Source: Streptomyces sp. NBC_01235 (GTDB lineage: Bacteria > Actinomycetota > Actinomycetes > Streptomycetales > Streptomycetaceae). From it: a DNA stretch of 64,000 nt. The position numbers were made by a program, and so were the translations under genes. The notes beneath the pieces are model-generated. The model was not told the DNA's origin and ran no database searches. It worked only from the letters and a program-made list of their open reading frames with translations. The stretch covers positions 6,324,001-6,388,000 of the forward strand of contig NZ_CP108513.1 in assembly GCF_035989285.1 (NCBI RefSeq), read 5' to 3'. This document shows positions 18,206 to 26,182 of the stretch, one piece after another. Position 1 is the stretch's first letter. Each line of letters opens with the position of its first letter.

Positions 18206-18614
18206 GCGCCGACGGGAGCCCCGGCGAGCGGGCCGACGGGTACGCGGCGGGGACCGGGGGTTCGTGACGGCGGAGTCGGCCGTCGCGCTGCCGGTGCTGG
18301 CGGCGTTCGCGATGGCGCTGGTGTGGGGGCTGCTCGCGATGGCCGTTCAGATCCAGTGCGTGGACGCGGCCAGGACCGGCGCCCGGGCGGCGGCGCGGCA
18401 GGATCCGGCCGACGCGGTCCTGAAGGTGACCCGGGAGACGGCGCCGCGCGGGGCGGAGGTGACGGTCAGCAGGGAGGGCGACCAGGTCCGTGTGGTGGTC
18501 GTGGCGAAGCCACCGGTGCTGCGAGGGATGCTGCCCTTCGAGGTGCGGGAGGAGGCCGTGGCGGCGGCGGAGGAGGATGCGGGGACGGCGCCGGGCGTGG
18601 AGACGGGGTCATGA
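18192..18614 (+). CDS. TadE-like minor pilin
   Basis: A 140-residue protein with the TadE pattern RGFVTAESAVALPVLAAFAMALVWGLLAMAVQ: a short basic N-terminus, Glu at +5 in TAESA, one membrane helix, then a soluble domain (VDAARTGARAAARQ). It is a likely minor pseudopilin. The GTG at 18192 overlaps the pilin gene end by 14 bases, and the stop overlaps the next gene by 4. Confidence 0.85.
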   Translation: MRGRERRREPRRAGRRVRGGDRGFVTAESAVALPVLAAFAMALVWGLLAMAVQIQCVDAARTGARAAARQDPADAVLKVTRETAPRGAEVTVSREGDQVRVVVVAKPPVLRGMLPFEVREEAVAAAEEDAGTAPGVETGS

Positions 18615-19063
18615 GGGTTCGTGACCGTGGTGGGCGCCGTGGGCGCCGTGGGGGCGGGGACCGTGGGTCCGCCACCGTGTGGAGCGTCGGCGCGATCGCC
18701 GTGCTGTGCGTGGTGTTCGGGGTCGTGCTCGCCCTCGGGCAGGCCGTGGCGGCCCGGCACCGAGCCGCGGGCGGCGCCGATCTCGCGGCGCTCGCGGCCG
18801 CCGACCACTGGACGGACGGCGTCGAGCAGGCCTGTGCCCGGGCGGACCGGGTGGCCCGGGCACAGGGCGCGCGGCTGGTGCGATGCGCCGTCGTCGGCGA
18901 GGTCTCGGATGTGACGGCGGCGTCGGGGCGGGGGCTGTTCGCGGCCGAGGTCAGGGCGCGGGCGGGCCCGGCGGATGCGGTGCCGACTCCGCTGCCCTCG
19001 CACCCTGCTGCTCCTCCACCGCCTCGGCCTTCTCTTCGGGAGCCTCCCGCAGCAGTTCCGTGA
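18611..19063 (+). CDS. TadE-like protein, Rv3654c type
   Basis: A 150-residue helicase-side member of the tad operon. DRGSATVWSVGAIAVLCVVFGVVLALGQAVAARHRA gives one membrane helix, and GGADLAALAAADHW is the conserved segment of the Rv3654c-type (secretion/DUF) proteins. The Pro-rich tail (about residues 118-150) lies in the 113 bases that overlap the convergent helicase gene on the other strand. Confidence 0.8.
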   Translation: MRVRDRGGRRGRRGGGDRGSATVWSVGAIAVLCVVFGVVLALGQAVAARHRAAGGADLAALAAADHWTDGVEQACARADRVARAQGARLVRCAVVGEVSDVTAASGRGLFAAEVRARAGPADAVPTPLPSHPAAPPPPRPSLREPPAAVP

Positions 19064-21482
19064 GCAGGCGTACGGCTCCCCTCTTGTGCAGCGGGTCGTT
19101 GCCGTTGCCGCACTTGGGGGACTGGATGCAGGACGGGCAGCCGGCGTCGCACTCGCAGGAGGCGATGGCCTGGCGGGTGGCGGTCAGCCAGGCGCGGGCC
19201 GTGTGGAAGGCGCGCTCCGCGAAGCCCGCGCCGCCGGGATGGCCGTCGTAGACGAAGACCGTCGGCAACAGCGTGTCGGGGTGGAGCGGGACCGACACGC
19301 CGCCGATGTCCCAGCGGTCGCAGGTCGCGAAGAGGGGCAGCATGCCGATCGAGGCGTGTTCGGCGGCGTGCAGGGCCCCGCCGAGGATCTCGGTGTTGAT
19401 CCGGGCGGCGTCCAGCTGGTCCTCGGTGACGGTCCACCACACCGCGCGGGTGCGCAGTGTGCGAGGAGGGAGGTCGAGCTTCGACTCGCCCAGGACTTCG
19501 CCGGTCATGACACGTCGACGCAGGAAGGAGACGACCTGGTTGGTGACTTCGACCGAGCCGTAGCACAACCGGCCCTGGCCCCAGGGGATTTCGACGTCCG
19601 TCTCCAGGACGGAGATCGACGTCGTGTCGCGGGCGACCGTCGAGTACGGCGGGCTGGCCTCCTCGACCAGGGCGACGGAGTCCTCCAGGTCCAGGGAACG
19701 CACGAGATACGTGCGGCCCTGGTGGAGGTGGACCGCGCCCTCGTGGACGGTGGTGTGGGAGGCGCCCGCGTCGACCGTGCCGAGCAGCCGTCCCGTGCCG
19801 GACTCGACGATCTGGACCGGTCGGCCGCCCTCGCCGCGGATGTCCGTGAGGTCGGCCGCCCGTTCCCGGCGGGTCCAGTGCCAGGCCTTCGTCCGGCGGC
19901 GCAGCAGCTTCGCGGCCTCCAGCTGTGGCAGCAGGCCCTCGGTCTCGGGGCCGAACAGGGCCAGGTCCTCCTCGGTCAGTGGGAGTTCCGCGGCCGCCGC
20001 GCAAAGGTGCGGGGCGAGGACGTAGGGGTTGTCGGGGTCGAGGACCGTCGACTCCACCGGGCGGTCGAACAGCGCCTCCGGGTGATGCACCAGGAAGGTG
20101 TCCAGCGGGTCGTCCCGGGCGATCAGCACCGCCAGCGCCCCCTGCCCGGAGCGGCCCGCCCGGCCCGCCTGCTGCCACAGGGAGGCGCGGGTGCCCGGGT
20201 AGCCGGCGATCAGGACGGCGTCCAGGCCGGAGACGTCGATGCCGAGTTCCAAGGCGGTCGTGGCGGCCAGGCCGAGCAGTTCGCCCGAGTGCAGGGCCTG
20301 CTCCAGGGCACGCCGTTCCTCGGGGAGGTAACCGCCGCGGTACGCCGCGACACGCCGGGCGAGGGAGCGGTCGATCTCGGCGAGGCGCTCCTGGGCGATC
20401 ACCGAGATCAGCTCGGCGCCGCGCCGGGAGCGGACGAAGGCCACGGTGCGTACGCCCAGGACGGCGAGGTCGGTCAGCAGGTCGGCGGTCTCGGCGGTGG
20501 CGGTACGCCGGACGGGTGCGCCCTTCTCGCCCAGCATCTCGGTGAGCGGGGGCTCCCAGAGGGCGAACACCAGTTCGCCGCGGGGTGCGGCGTCATCGGC
20601 GACCTCGACCACTGGGAGGCCGGTGAGGCGGCCGGCGGCCACCGCGGGCTCGGCGGCCGTCGCGGAGGCCAGCAGGAAGACGGGGGAGGCGCCGTAGCGG
20701 GCGCACAGACGGCGTAGCCGACGCAGCACCTGGGCGACGTGGGAGCCGAACACGCCGCGGTAGGTGTGGCACTCGTCGATGACGACGTACTTCAGGGACT
20801 TCAGGAAGGAGGACCAGCGGGGGTGGGACGGCAGGATGCCCCGGTGCAGCATGTCCGGGTTGGTCAGGACGTAGTTGGCGTACTGGCGGATCCACTCCCG
20901 TTCCTCGAACGGAGTGTCGCCGTCGTACACGGCCGGCCGTACGGCGTTGCCGAGAGGTTGTGAAAGTTCCTTCACGGAGCGGCACTGGTCCGCCGCCAGG
21001 GCCTTGGTGGGGGCCAGGTAGAGGGTGGTGGCCCCGCGGCCGTTCGGGGCCTCGGAGCCGTCCAGAAGGGCCGAGAGGACCGGCACGAGGTACGCCAGCG
21101 ACTTGCCGGACGCGGTGCCCGTGGCGACGACCACCGACTCGCCGTCCAGGGCGTGCTCGGCGGCGCGGGCCTGGTGGGCCCAGGGGTGTTCGATGCCGCA
21201 GGCCTGCACGGCCGCGATGACCTCCGAACGAATCCGGTCCGGCCAGACGGCATGGCGGCCCTCGCGCGGGGGCAAGTGCTCCGTATGAGTGATGCGCGAC
21301 GCCCGGCTCGGTCCCGGGGCGAGCCGGTCCAGGATCGCGCCCGGAGACAGGCGGGGCGCGGCCTGGGGCGAGGGTCGATCGGATCGGTGATTCTTGGCCA
21401 TCGGCACCGAGTGTGTCACTGGCGTGACGGACAATGGAGCCAAGGCGTCGTGCACGCCTGCCGGTAAGTGATTGAATGCCAT
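18951..21482 (-). CDS. DEAD/DEAH-box DNA helicase with DUF1998 Cys cluster (MrfA-like)
   Basis: An 843-residue superfamily 2 helicase. Walker A is VATGTASGKSLAYL, motif II is DECH (VVIDECHTYRG), motif III SAT is LLASATAAEP and motif VI is QQAGRAGRSG. The C-terminus carries the four-Cys cluster CxCxxGCPSCxxSPKCGN of DUF1998, typical of MrfA/YprA. In Bacillus MrfA acts with a MrfB exonuclease in mitomycin-lesion repair; no MrfB is seen here. The ATG at 21482 is the likely start; further upstream the frame runs through bldG. Its last 113 bases overlap the last tad gene tail-to-tail. Confidence 0.9.
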   Translation of the reverse strand: MAFNHLPAGVHDALAPLSVTPVTHSVPMAKNHRSDRPSPQAAPRLSPGAILDRLAPGPSRASRITHTEHLPPREGRHAVWPDRIRSEVIAAVQACGIEHPWAHQARAAEHALDGESVVVATGTASGKSLAYLVPVLSALLDGSEAPNGRGATTLYLAPTKALAADQCRSVKELSQPLGNAVRPAVYDGDTPFEEREWIRQYANYVLTNPDMLHRGILPSHPRWSSFLKSLKYVVIDECHTYRGVFGSHVAQVLRRLRRLCARYGASPVFLLASATAAEPAVAAGRLTGLPVVEVADDAAPRGELVFALWEPPLTEMLGEKGAPVRRTATAETADLLTDLAVLGVRTVAFVRSRRGAELISVIAQERLAEIDRSLARRVAAYRGGYLPEERRALEQALHSGELLGLAATTALELGIDVSGLDAVLIAGYPGTRASLWQQAGRAGRSGQGALAVLIARDDPLDTFLVHHPEALFDRPVESTVLDPDNPYVLAPHLCAAAAELPLTEEDLALFGPETEGLLPQLEAAKLLRRRTKAWHWTRRERAADLTDIRGEGGRPVQIVESGTGRLLGTVDAGASHTTVHEGAVHLHQGRTYLVRSLDLEDSVALVEEASPPYSTVARDTTSISVLETDVEIPWGQGRLCYGSVEVTNQVVSFLRRRVMTGEVLGESKLDLPPRTLRTRAVWWTVTEDQLDAARINTEILGGALHAAEHASIGMLPLFATCDRWDIGGVSVPLHPDTLLPTVFVYDGHPGGAGFAERAFHTARAWLTATRQAIASCECDAGCPSCIQSPKCGNGNDPLHKRGAVRLLTELLREAPEEKAEAVEEQQGARAAESAPHPPGPPAP

Positions 21483-21563
21483 CGCGGCTGGCGTACCGTC
21501 CCGGGGGCTCCTGCCCAGGTGTCCCGAGGGGCGACCGCTCGATAGCAAGGTGCTGGAGGATCC

Positions 21564-21905
21564 GTGGACCTGTCCCTGTCGACCCGTACCGTCGGCGATC
21601 GTACGGTCGTCGAGGTCGGTGGCGAAATCGACGTATATACCGCGCCCAAGTTGCGCGAGCAGCTGGTCGAGCTGGTGAACGACGGCAATTTCCACCTCGT
21701 CGTCGACATGGAGGGCGTGGACTTCCTCGACTCCACCGGGCTCGGCGTGCTGGTCGGCGGACTGAAGCGGGTGCGTGCCCATGAGGGCTCGCTCCGGCTG
21801 GTCTGCAACCAGGAGCGTATTTTGAAGATCTTCCGCATCACGGGTCTGACCAAGGTGTTCCCGATTCACACCTCGGTCGACGAAGCGGTCGCTGCCACCG
21901 ACTGA
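21564..21905 (+). CDS. bldG: Anti-sigma factor antagonist BldG
   Basis: A 113-residue STAS-domain anti-anti-sigma factor needed for aerial growth and antibiotic production in S. coelicolor. The phosphorylation site is Ser57 in [17 protein letters not shown], exactly the known BldG position. It binds anti-sigma partners in its unphosphorylated form. Translation starts at GTG after GGAGGATCC. It is followed 116 bases downstream by the anti-sigma gene, which is co-transcribed in S. coelicolor, and diverges from the helicase gene across 81 bases. Confidence 0.96.
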   Translation: MDLSLSTRTVGDRTVVEVGGEIDVYTAPKLREQLVELVNDGNFHLVVDMEGVDFLDSTGLGVLVGGLKRVRAHEGSLRLVCNQERILKIFRITGLTKVFPIHTSVDEAVAATD

Positions 21906-22021
21906 CCACCCCGTCCCGGGCCGCCCAGCGCGGCCCGGGCACGGCTGGTTGAACAATGTGGGGGTCCGGGCCCCGTCGGTCCGGCCCTCCGACAGCACGC
22001 CCGTAGTTCCGAGGGGGATGC

Positions 22022-22456
22022 ATGGCCACCGTTGAACTCCGCTTCAGCGCGCTGCCCGAGCACGTCAGGACCGCCCGACTGGTGGCGGCAGCGGTGGCGC
22101 GCAGGGCCGGAGTGGACGAGGCCGTCCTCGACGAGGTCAGGCTCGCCGTCGGTGAGGCCTGCACCCGTGCCGTCGGGCTGCACCAGAGCGGCGGCATCAC
22201 CGCGCCCGTGAAGGTGCTGCTGATCGAGGAGGAGAAGCAGTTCTCCATCGAGGTCGGCGACGAGGCGCCGCATTCGGCTCCCGGCGAGCGGGTACCCGGC
22301 TCCGGCGGGGAAGCCGACGCGGAGACCGAGGAGGACGAGATGGGCCTCGCGGTCATCAGCGGCCTCGTCGACGACGTGGAGGTCACCGCCGGGGAACACG
22401 GCGGACTGATCCGCATGACCTGGCCGAGCGCGTCGGCGACCGCGACGCTGCCCTGA
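22022..22456 (+). CDS. Anti-sigma factor partner of BldG
   Basis: A 144-residue GHKL (RsbW-like) protein, the orf3/ApgA-type partner of BldG. The N-box region reads DEVRLAVGEACTRAVG: the Asn that holds Mg-ATP in RsbW (EACTNA) is Arg. The G1 box (VGDEAPHS) also lacks the DxGxG pattern, while MGLAVISGLVDDVEV keeps the last box. Kinase activity is therefore questionable, though binding to BldG or a sigma factor may remain. GAGGGGG precedes the ATG. Confidence 0.9.
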   Translation: MATVELRFSALPEHVRTARLVAAAVARRAGVDEAVLDEVRLAVGEACTRAVGLHQSGGITAPVKVLLIEEEKQFSIEVGDEAPHSAPGERVPGSGGEADAETEEDEMGLAVISGLVDDVEVTAGEHGGLIRMTWPSASATATLP

Positions 22457-22491
22457 CCCTGGCCGACCCGAGTCTCACGCATCACTCTCAC

Positions 22492-22522
22492 CCGAAGGGC
22501 CCTACCTCGTAGGGCCCTTCGG
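22492..22522 (+). terminator. Terminator after the bldG operon
   Basis: A 14-bp perfect stem (CCGAAGGGCCCTAC) with a 3-base loop, 35 bases after the stop. There is no T run, as is usual in Streptomyces. Confidence 0.75.
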
Positions 22523-22579
22523 CACGTGCGGCCCTCGATGACCGCGCTTACAGTGGTTCCCGTGAAGTTAATCTTGAAA

Positions 22580-22690
22580 TCTCGGTGAGTGAATCGTGGC
22601 GAAGTGAATCTTCGCCACGAATTTCGTGAACCAATTCACGAGCGACAATGCCTTGAAGGCATTACCGCACGTGGTCGTGCGGGTTTTGCG
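22580..22690 (+). ncRNA. Candidate structured small RNA or leader upstream of hppA
   Basis: Four consecutive hairpins lie within 90 bases: 22594-22620 (11-bp stem), 22624-22641 (7-bp), 22647-22663 (6-bp) and 22665-22682 (7-bp, followed by GTTTTG as in an intrinsic terminator). CTTACA-N16-TAATCT (22547-22574) could be the promoter. The tract is richer in A+T than its surroundings and has no reading frame. It may be a free sRNA or an attenuator-like leader. Confidence 0.45.
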
Positions 22691-22790
22691 CGCGAGGACG
22701 AATTCCGTTTGCCGGACACTGTTTTGATCAGGTTCCGGTACCTACAATCCGTCCACATCTTGAGCTCAGCCCAAGCGTCAAGGAGGACGA

Positions 22791-25196
22791 ATGGCGGGGC
22801 TTTCTACCCCTCAGCGGTTGGACCACCACACAACCTTCGCAGCCGCCGTGCTGACCGACGGCAACCGCCTGCTCGTGGTGGTCATCGCGGTCGTGGCGCT
22901 GGCTGCACTCGTGGTCGCGGGCGTGCTGGTGCGCCAGGTACTCGCGGCCGGCGAGGGCACCGACAGCATGAAGAAGATCGCGGCGGCGGTCCAGGAAGGC
23001 GCCAACGCCTATCTGGCCCGGCAGCTGCGCACGCTCGGCGTATTCGCCGTCGTCGTGTTCTTCCTGCTCATGCTGCTGCCCGCGGACGACTGGAATCAAC
23101 GCGCCGGACGGTCGATCTTCTTCCTGATCGGTGCGGCGTTCTCGGCCGCCACCGGCTATATCGGCATGTGGCTCGCCGTGCGCAGCAATGTGCGCGTCGC
23201 CGCGGCGGCCCGGGAAGCGACTCCGGCGGAAGGTGAGCCGGAAAAGGATCTCACCGCCGTCTCGCACAAAGCAATGAAGATCGCCTTCCGCACGGGCGGC
23301 GTCGTCGGCATGTTCACGGTGGGGCTCGGTCTGCTCGGCGCCGCCTGCGTCGTGCTGGTGTACGCGGCCGACGCGCCGAAGGTGCTGGAGGGCTTCGGAC
23401 TCGGCGCGGCCCTCATCGCCATGTTCATGAGGGTCGGTGGAGGAATCTTCACCAAGGCCGCCGACGTCGGCGCCGACCTGGTCGGCAAGGTCGAGCAGGG
23501 CATTCCGGAGGACGACCCGCGCAACGCCGCGACCATCGCCGACAACGTGGGCGACAACGTCGGCGACTGCGCGGGCATGGCAGCCGACCTCTTCGAGTCG
23601 TACGCCGTGACCCTGGTCGCCGCGCTGATCCTCGGCAAGGTGGCCTTCGGGGACGCCGGGCTCGCCTTCCCGCTGCTCGTGCCGGCGATCGGCGTGCTCA
23701 CGGCCATGGTCGGCATCTTCGCGGTCGCCCCGCGCCGCAGCGACCGCAGTGGCATGACCGCCATCAACCGGGGCTTCTTCATCTCCGCGGCGATCTCGCT
23801 CGTGCTGGTCGCCGTGGCCGTCTTCGTCTATCTCCCCAGCAAGTACGCCGACCTCGACGGTGTCACCGACGCCGCGATCCAGGGCAAGAACGGCGACCCG
23901 CGCGTCCTCGCCCTCGTCGCGGTGGCGATCGGCATTCTCCTGGCGGCCGTCATCCAGCAGTTGACGGGCTACTTCACGGAGACCACCCGTCGCCCGGTGC
24001 GCGACATCGGCAAGTCGTCGCTGACGGGCCCCGCCACCGTCGTCCTCGCCGGGATCTCCGTCGGGCTCGAATCGGCCGTCTACACCGCTCTGTTGATCGG
24101 TCTGGGCGTGTACGGGGCGTTCCTGCTCGGCGGTACGTCGATCATGCTGGCGCTGTTCGCGGTGGCACTGGCCGGCACCGGTCTGCTCACCACGGTCGGT
24201 GTGATCGTCGCGATGGACACCTTCGGGCCGGTCTCCGACAACGCGCAGGGCATCGCCGAGATGTCCGGTGACGTCGAGGGCGCGGGCGCTCAGGTGCTCA
24301 CCAACCTCGACGCCGTCGGCAACACCACCAAGGCCATCACCAAGGGCATCGCCATCGCCACCGCCGTCCTGGCGGCGTCTGCGCTCTTCGGGTCGTACCG
24401 GGACGCGATCACGACCGGCGCGCAGGACGTCGGCGAGAAGCTCTCCGGGGCGGGTGCGCCGATGAGCCTGATGATGGACATCTCGCAGCCCAACAACCTC
24501 GTCGGCCTCATCGCGGGCGCGGCGGTCGTCTTCCTCTTCTCGGGGCTGGCGATCAACGCGGTTGCGCGGTCGGCGGGTTCCGTCGTGTTCGAGGTGCGGC
24601 GGCAGTTCCGCGAACACCCCGGGATCATGGACTACAGCGAGGAGCCGGAGTACGGCAAGGTCGTCGACATCTGCACCCGGGACGCCCTGCGCGAACTGGC
24701 CACCCCGGGGCTCCTCGCCGTCCTGGCGCCGATCTTCATCGGCTTCACGCTCGGTGTCGGAGCCCTGGGCGCGTTCCTGGCGGGCGCGATCGGCACGGGC
24801 ACGCTGATGGCCGTCTTCCTCGCCAACTCCGGCGGCGCGTGGGACAACGCCAAGAAGCTCGTCGAGGACGGCCACCACGGCGGCAAGGGCAGCGAGGCGC
24901 ACGCGGCCACGGTGATCGGGGACACCGTCGGCGACCCCTTCAAGGACACCGCCGGTCCGGCGATCAACCCGCTGCTGAAAGTCATGAACCTGGTGGCTCT
25001 GCTCATCGCGCCCGCGGTGATCAAGTTCAGCTACGGCGAGGACAAGAGCATCGGCGTACGGATCGTGATCGCGGTTCTCGCGCTCGTCGTCATCGTGGTC
25101 GCCGTGTACGTCTCCAAGCGGCGCGGCATCGCCGTGGGTGACGAAGACAACGCCGGTACTTCGTCCAAGTCGCCCGATCCGGCGGTGGTTTCGTAG
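22791..25196 (+). CDS. hppA: Membrane proton-translocating pyrophosphatase
   Basis: An 801-residue multi-helix membrane enzyme that couples PPi hydrolysis to proton export. The catalytic loops are intact: DVGADLVGKVEQGIPEDDPRN and IADNVGDNVGDCAGMAADLFESYA. GNTTKAITKG has Lys where K+-dependent enzymes have Ala, so this is the K+-independent H+-pumping type. AGGAGGAC precedes the ATG. TACAAT at 22743 may be its -10. A 17-bp stem terminator follows. Confidence 0.97.
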   Translation: MAGLSTPQRLDHHTTFAAAVLTDGNRLLVVVIAVVALAALVVAGVLVRQVLAAGEGTDSMKKIAAAVQEGANAYLARQLRTLGVFAVVVFFLLMLLPADDWNQRAGRSIFFLIGAAFSAATGYIGMWLAVRSNVRVAAAAREATPAEGEPEKDLTAVSHKAMKIAFRTGGVVGMFTVGLGLLGAACVVLVYAADAPKVLEGFGLGAALIAMFMRVGGGIFTKAADVGADLVGKVEQGIPEDDPRNAATIADNVGDNVGDCAGMAADLFESYAVTLVAALILGKVAFGDAGLAFPLLVPAIGVLTAMVGIFAVAPRRSDRSGMTAINRGFFISAAISLVLVAVAVFVYLPSKYADLDGVTDAAIQGKNGDPRVLALVAVAIGILLAAVIQQLTGYFTETTRRPVRDIGKSSLTGPATVVLAGISVGLESAVYTALLIGLGVYGAFLLGGTSIMLALFAVALAGTGLLTTVGVIVAMDTFGPVSDNAQGIAEMSGDVEGAGAQVLTNLDAVGNTTKAITKGIAIATAVLAASALFGSYRDAITTGAQDVGEKLSGAGAPMSLMMDISQPNNLVGLIAGAAVVFLFSGLAINAVARSAGSVVFEVRRQFREHPGIMDYSEEPEYGKVVDICTRDALRELATPGLLAVLAPIFIGFTLGVGALGAFLAGAIGTGTLMAVFLANSGGAWDNAKKLVEDGHHGGKGSEAHAATVIGDTVGDPFKDTAGPAINPLLKVMNLVALLIAPAVIKFSYGEDKSIGVRIVIAVLALVVIVVAVYVSKRRGIAVGDEDNAGTSSKSPDPAVVS

Positions 25197-25224
25197 ACCT
25201 GCTGACCGGTTCCCAGCTCAAGAA

Positions 25225-25262
25225 GCGGGCGGACGACGCGTGTTGACGCGTCGTCCGCCCGC
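25225..25262 (+). terminator. Terminator of hppA
   Basis: A 17-bp perfect stem (GCGGGCGGACGACGCGT) with a GTTG loop, 28 bases after the stop codon. Confidence 0.85.
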
Positions 25263-25301
25263 TGTGTCGCTCATGTGCCCGTGCCGTGAGCCTTCTCTCT
25301 C

Positions 25302-25331
25302 TTGGCGCAAATGGCTTCAATAATCTACATA
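25302..25331 (+). promoter_or_regulatory. Promoter of the lipoprotein gene
   Basis: TTGGCG (25302) and TACATA (25326) are separated by 18 bases in an A+T-rich patch about 78 bases upstream of the start. They fit the housekeeping sigma consensus. Confidence 0.5.
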
Positions 25332-25408
25332 ATGGACATTCGTACTGGGGGTGTCGCCCGGTTGGCGTGTATGTTCCGGGGCCGAGAGCCATGGAAGGGA
25401 CCAATCCG

Positions 25409-25990
25409 GTGAACAAGAAGCTCGCGGCCGCACTGTCCGGCGGTGCGGTACTGGTACTGGCGCTGTCGGGATGCAGCAGTGACGACGGCAACAAGGAGCT
25501 CGACGCCTGGGCCAAGCAGGTCTGCGACACGCTGCCCGCCCAGGACGCGAAGGTCGACGCGGCCAACGCCGCGATCAAGCAGGCCGCCACGGACAACAAC
25601 GCCCCGGCGAACGTCCAGAAGACCGACTCGCAGGCCTTCCAGGACATGTCCGACGCCTACAGCGCGCTCGCTCAGGCCGTCCAGAAGGCCGGGACGCCGC
25701 CAGGCGTCGACGACGGCGAGAAGAAGCACAAGGACGCCGTCTCGGCGCTCACCACCCTCTCGACCTCCTACGCCGCCCTGAAGAAGCAGGTCGACGCGCT
25801 GGACACGAAGGATCAGGGGAAGTTCGCCGACGGCCTGGAGGGCATCGCCACCGACCTCGGCAAGCTGAGCAAGAGCGGCAACACCGCGCTGAAGAACCTC
25901 GAGCAGGGCGACGTCAAGGACGCCATGGCCAAGCAGGACAGCTGCAAGAAGGTGGCCGCCTCCGCCTCGGCCCGCGCCACGACGAGCTGA
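25409..25990 (+). CDS. Small helical lipoprotein
   Basis: A 193-residue exported protein of unknown function. The signal peptide NKKLAAALSGGAVLVLALSGC ends in the lipobox LSGC, so it is lipid-anchored outside the cell. The mature part is Lys/Asp/Ala-rich and almost wholly helical, with one Cys early (QVCDTLP) and one near the end (DSCKK) that could pair. The GTG at 25409 is preferred (GAAGGGA 8 bases upstream); the ATG at 25391 would add six residues. Its stop lies within the first unit of a 21-bp tandem repeat. Confidence 0.8.
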   Translation: MNKKLAAALSGGAVLVLALSGCSSDDGNKELDAWAKQVCDTLPAQDAKVDAANAAIKQAATDNNAPANVQKTDSQAFQDMSDAYSALAQAVQKAGTPPGVDDGEKKHKDAVSALTTLSTSYAALKKQVDALDTKDQGKFADGLEGIATDLGKLSKSGNTALKNLEQGDVKDAMAKQDSCKKVAASASARATTS

Positions 25991-26077
25991 GACCGCGCCA
26001 CGACGAGCTGAGACCGCGCCACGACGAGCCGAGACCGCGCCACGACGAGCCGAGACCGCGCCACGACGAGCCTGAGC
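25973..26077. repeat. Five 21-bp tandem repeats at the lipoprotein 3' end
   Basis: Five units of about CGCGCCACGACGAGCTGAGAC: the first contains the last codons and stop of the lipoprotein, the later ones are non-coding copies, and the last is degenerate. The array looks like stepwise duplication of the gene end. Confidence 0.9.
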
Positions 26078-26182
26078 CGAGGCCGGGCGACAAGAGGCCG
26101 AGGCCGGGCGGCGACGGGCTGAGGCCGTGCGCGGCCGGACGAAGGCACCCGTCGGGACGGGTGACGGGAGACAATGGGGGGC

